Shown here piece by piece: positions 61,731 to 64,000 of a DNA stretch of 64,000 nucleotides. The stretch lies in assembly GCF_947501785.1 (NCBI RefSeq), contig NZ_CANMXB010000001.1:1755048-1819047 (forward strand), read 5' to 3'. The position numbers and the translations under genes were made by a program. The first letter of the stretch is position 1. The number at the start of each line of letters is the position of its first letter. The notes beneath the pieces were generated by a model. That model was not told where the DNA came from. It did no database searches and saw nothing but the letters and a program-made list of their open reading frames with translations. The DNA comes from an uncultured Litoreibacter sp. (lineage in GTDB: Bacteria > Pseudomonadota > Alphaproteobacteria > Rhodobacterales > Rhodobacteraceae).

Positions 61731-62228
61731 ATGTCCGTCAATGACAAGATCGTGGACGCGTTTGCCCGCCACAAGGTCGAGTTCATCACCACCGTGCCCT
61801 GCAAGCAGCTGGGCGGCGTGATCGAAAAATGCGAAGAGCATCCCGACATCTACCACATCCCTTCGAACAAAGAGGATGAGGGCATGGGCCTGTGCGCAGG
61901 CGCCTTTATGGGCGGCAAGCGGTCGGCCATCATCATGCAAAACACTGCAATCGGTGTGACGATCAACACGCTGGTCACCCTGACACAGTATTATCGCATG
62001 CCACTGCCGATGCTGATCAGCTATCGCGGGGAGTTGGGTGAGCCCGTGGCCTGCCAAGCGGAAATGGCCGTGCACACCAAAGCACTGCTAGCGCAGCTCA
62101 ACATCCCGACCTACCACTTCCACGAGGAAAACGACGTCGAAGAGTTCGACAAGATCCTTGAATACACCTTCATGTGCAACAAACCGGTCGCCATCCTGAC
62201 CGACGCCTCTTTCTGGAAAGGGTACTAA
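61731..62228 (+). CDS. comD: Sulfopyruvate decarboxylase alpha subunit
   Basis: 165 residues from the ATG giving MSVNDKIVDAFARHK, behind GAGGAG. A TPP-family pyrimidine-binding domain: 'FITTVPCKQLGGVIEKCEE', 'PSNKEDEGMGLCAGAFMGGKRSAIIMQN' (catalytic Glu region) and 'SYRGELGEPVACQ'. With ComE it decarboxylates 3-sulfopyruvate to sulfoacetaldehyde. In bacteria this serves sulfolactate and related C3-sulfonate degradation; the next enzyme (Xsc) is not in the window. Confidence 0.9.
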   Translation: MSVNDKIVDAFARHKVEFITTVPCKQLGGVIEKCEEHPDIYHIPSNKEDEGMGLCAGAFMGGKRSAIIMQNTAIGVTINTLVTLTQYYRMPLPMLISYRGELGEPVACQAEMAVHTKALLAQLNIPTYHFHEENDVEEFDKILEYTFMCNKPVAILTDASFWKGY

Positions 62229-62230
62229 TC

Positions 62231-62794
62231 ATGATCCGCTCTGACATTCTGAAAGAACTGGCCCCGACCATCAAAGACACCCTGACTGTCATGAACATTG
62301 GCCTGCCAAGCCAGGAAATGCACATGATCGACGACCAGCCGTCCAACTTCTACATGCTGGGCACCATGGGGCTGGCGTCGTCCATCGGGCTTGGCCTTGC
62401 GCTTGCACAAAAGGAAAAAGTGCTGGTTGTGGATGGCGACGGGTCGGTTCTGACCAACATGGGCACCCTGCCGACCATCGCCAACAACGTGGCCGACAAC
62501 TACGTGCTTCTGATCATCGACAACGGGTCCTACGGATCGACCGGCGACCAGCCGACCTATGCGGGCAAGCTGACCAAGCTGGAAAAGGTAGCCGAGGCCT
62601 GCGGCTGTGAGAACGTTGTCACCTGCAAAGCAGAAGACACCGTGCAAGCCGTCAAGGACGCGCTTGCGGGCGACAAGATGACCATCATCGTGGCCAAATG
62701 CGAAAGCGGCAACATCAAGGTGCCGGTGATCACCATGGACCCCGTCGTGATCCGTCACCGCTTCATGGAAACCATCAAAGAGCGGAACGCCTGA
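62231..62794 (+). CDS. comE: Sulfopyruvate decarboxylase beta subunit
   Basis: 187 residues from the ATG two bases after comD. TPP pyrophosphate-binding domain: 'FYMLGTMGLASSIGLGLALAQ', 'VVDGDGSVLTNMGTL' (GDG...N metal site), and 'IIDNGSYGSTGDQPTYAG'. It completes the decarboxylase with ComD. Followed one base later by the dehydrogenase gene, so all three are one unit. Confidence 0.92.
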   Translation: MIRSDILKELAPTIKDTLTVMNIGLPSQEMHMIDDQPSNFYMLGTMGLASSIGLGLALAQKEKVLVVDGDGSVLTNMGTLPTIANNVADNYVLLIIDNGSYGSTGDQPTYAGKLTKLEKVAEACGCENVVTCKAEDTVQAVKDALAGDKMTIIVAKCESGNIKVPVITMDPVVIRHRFMETIKERNA

Positions 62795-62795
62795 G

Positions 62796-63722
62796 ATGAA
62801 GAAAGTCGTTATCTCCGAGTTTATGGACGAAGCCGCAGTGGAGGACCTGCGGGCTGACCATAACGTGGTCTATGACCCGACACTTGTGGATGACGGCGAC
62901 CGCCTTCTGGCGGAACTGGCCGACGCCGAAGCGATCATTGTCCGCAACCGCACGCAAGTGCGCGGGGCGCTGTTGGGAGGCGCGCCCTCCTTGCGGGCGG
63001 TGGGTCGCTTGGGCGTCGGCCTCGATAATATTGACCTCGACGCCTGCAAGGCGGCGGGGATTTCGGTGCATCCGGCCTCTGGCGCGAATGACCTGTCGGT
63101 TGCGGAATATGTGATCACCTCGGCCGCGATTTTGCTACGGGGCGCGTATCTGGGCTTTGACCGGATGATCGCGGGCGAATGGCCACGTCAGGACATGTCT
63201 GGGGGCGAGCTGTCAGGCAAGACGCTGGGATTGGCCGGTTTTGGGTCCATCGCGCGGGAAACTGCCAGCATGGCACGAGCGCTGGGGATGACGATCGCCG
63301 CCATGGACCCGTTCGTTCCGGAAGGTGACGCGGCATGGGACGGTGTGGCGCGGCATGAAGATCTGGCATCACTGGCGGCCGCATCTGACGTGTTGTCGCT
63401 GCATGTGCCGCTGACTGACGGCACCCGCGATATGGTCAATGCAGACATCCTGACTGCAATGAACCCCGGCGCGGTCGTTGTTAACGCCGCGCGCGGCGGC
63501 GTTGTCGATGAGGCGGCCCTCGCTGCGGCATTGCGCAACGGGCAGATTGCTGGCGCCGCGCTTGACGTCTTCGCCAGCGAGCCGCTGACAAAAGAGGACG
63601 GAGCCAAATTCAAAGGCCTCAGCAACCTGATCCTCACACCGCATATCGCGGGTGTGACGGTCGAATCCAACACGCGCGTGTCGGCGCTAACCGCGAAAAA
63701 CGTCCGTAGCGCGCTCGCTTAG
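62796..63722 (+). CDS. slcC: D-2-hydroxyacid dehydrogenase, probable (S)-sulfolactate dehydrogenase
   Basis: 308 residues. NAD-binding 'GLAGFGSIARETASMARALGM', catalytic Arg in 'VNAARGGVVDEAAL', Glu in the following 'ALDVFASEPLTKEDG', and His in 'TPHIAGVTVESN'. The family oxidises or reduces 2-hydroxyacids. Directly behind comDE it is best read as SlcC, which oxidises (S)-3-sulfolactate to 3-sulfopyruvate and so feeds the decarboxylase. The link is by position and family. Confidence 0.75.
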   Translation: MKKVVISEFMDEAAVEDLRADHNVVYDPTLVDDGDRLLAELADAEAIIVRNRTQVRGALLGGAPSLRAVGRLGVGLDNIDLDACKAAGISVHPASGANDLSVAEYVITSAAILLRGAYLGFDRMIAGEWPRQDMSGGELSGKTLGLAGFGSIARETASMARALGMTIAAMDPFVPEGDAAWDGVARHEDLASLAAASDVLSLHVPLTDGTRDMVNADILTAMNPGAVVVNAARGGVVDEAALAAALRNGQIAGAALDVFASEPLTKEDGAKFKGLSNLILTPHIAGVTVESNTRVSALTAKNVRSALA

Positions 63723-63935
63723 CTGACCTTCTTCACCTTCTTAAGAATGACTCGAACGCGTTTCAGATGGCGAGGCTTTTGCAGTGCCGCCGCGCTGATT
63801 TTGATGCCGCCCCAATGCCGGACTGCTGCAAGACGCGGCTAGATGCCTGAATTTTAGGCAAGTGGCGGTCGGGCAGCCGCTATTTCGAGTCCAAAATGTT
63901 GTGTGTCCGGGGCGTATGCGGTTTGATCCGCCGCC

Positions 63936-64000
63936 AAGGAGACCGTCATCAACACGCTTGCCAACAGCCCAACCGTCAGCAAACAACCGCGCGCGCGGGG
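63936..64000 (+). other. Possible start of a truncated gene with non-standard start codon
   Basis: An exact AAGGAG ribosome site (63936-63941) is followed after six bases by an open frame reading INTLANSPTVSKQPRARG to the window end. Its first codon would be ATC, and no ATG, GTG or TTG is available in that frame after the last stop. The basic 'KQPRARG' start recalls trimethylamine-methyltransferase-family proteins, but this is weak. The rest of 63723-63935 shows no gene. Confidence 0.25.

Overview
The window is GC-rich and almost fully coding. Its gene content points to a marine Rhodobacterales (Roseobacter/Rhodobacter group) alphaproteobacterium. The evidence is a complete TCA block (sdhCDAB, mdh, sucCD, sucAB with a two-lipoyl E2, lpd), several ethylmalonyl-CoA (EMC) pathway enzymes (crotonyl-CoA carboxylase/reductase, ethylmalonyl-CoA mutase, mesaconyl-CoA hydratase, a malyl-CoA lyase/thioesterase homologue), LuxR/LuxI quorum sensing of the rhodobacterial type, TRAP transport and organosulfonate catabolism (comDE, slcC-like).

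Layout. 1-3000: end of a sugar/nucleoside-type ABC permease pair, a TauE/SafE exporter and a TIGR02186-type membrane protein. 3000-6270 (minus): RecD-like helicase, luxI, luxR and a small ORF overlapping luxR. 6480-12034: ccr, a PlsB-like acyltransferase, a GNAT protein and ecm. 12035-16700 is an accessory region: a collagen-like gene lying between two copies of the last 88 bp of ecm, a LysM/papain-like protein, and a three-gene adaptor (DUF4123) - effector candidate - immunity candidate cassette of type VI secretion style. 16850-21520: two tandem fatty-acid desaturases, deoD, a DUF1989 protein and an unrecognised gene. 21568-25896 (minus): sdhCDA, three small envelope/lipoprotein genes, sdhB. 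26050-33912 (mostly minus): VWA, TM2 and M48 proteins, the mcl2-nnrU-DUF1737-mch unit, a second TauE/SafE and a large membrane protein. 34163-49001 (plus): mdh, then a suc operon with several small secreted, methyltransferase, zinc-ribbon and envelope genes between the enzyme genes, ending in lpd. 49000-52811: coiled-coil membrane protein, GntR/FCD regulator, YgjP-like peptidase, FYDLN-type acidic protein, tRNA-Ala(GGC), HpcH-type aldolase. 52886-63722: fused TRAP permease and its binding protein, TerC, GMC oxidoreductase, IclR, LysR and Crp-type regulators, and comD-comE-slcC.

How it fits together. The EMC enzymes and the TCA cycle together allow growth on acetyl-CoA-yielding substrates. Three EMC transcription units share an upstream motif (TTCTGC-N3-GCAGC, same orientation relative to the gene). 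The sdh and suc promoters share a pair of GTGATCAC sites spaced 21 bp apart, and the GntR regulator has the perfect form TTGTGATCACAA at its own start. This suggests two small regulons readable from this window alone. The most unusual DNA is 12035-16700, where accessory genes of probable contact-dependent or surface function sit directly behind ecm. All functional calls rest on reading motifs by eye; no database search was run.
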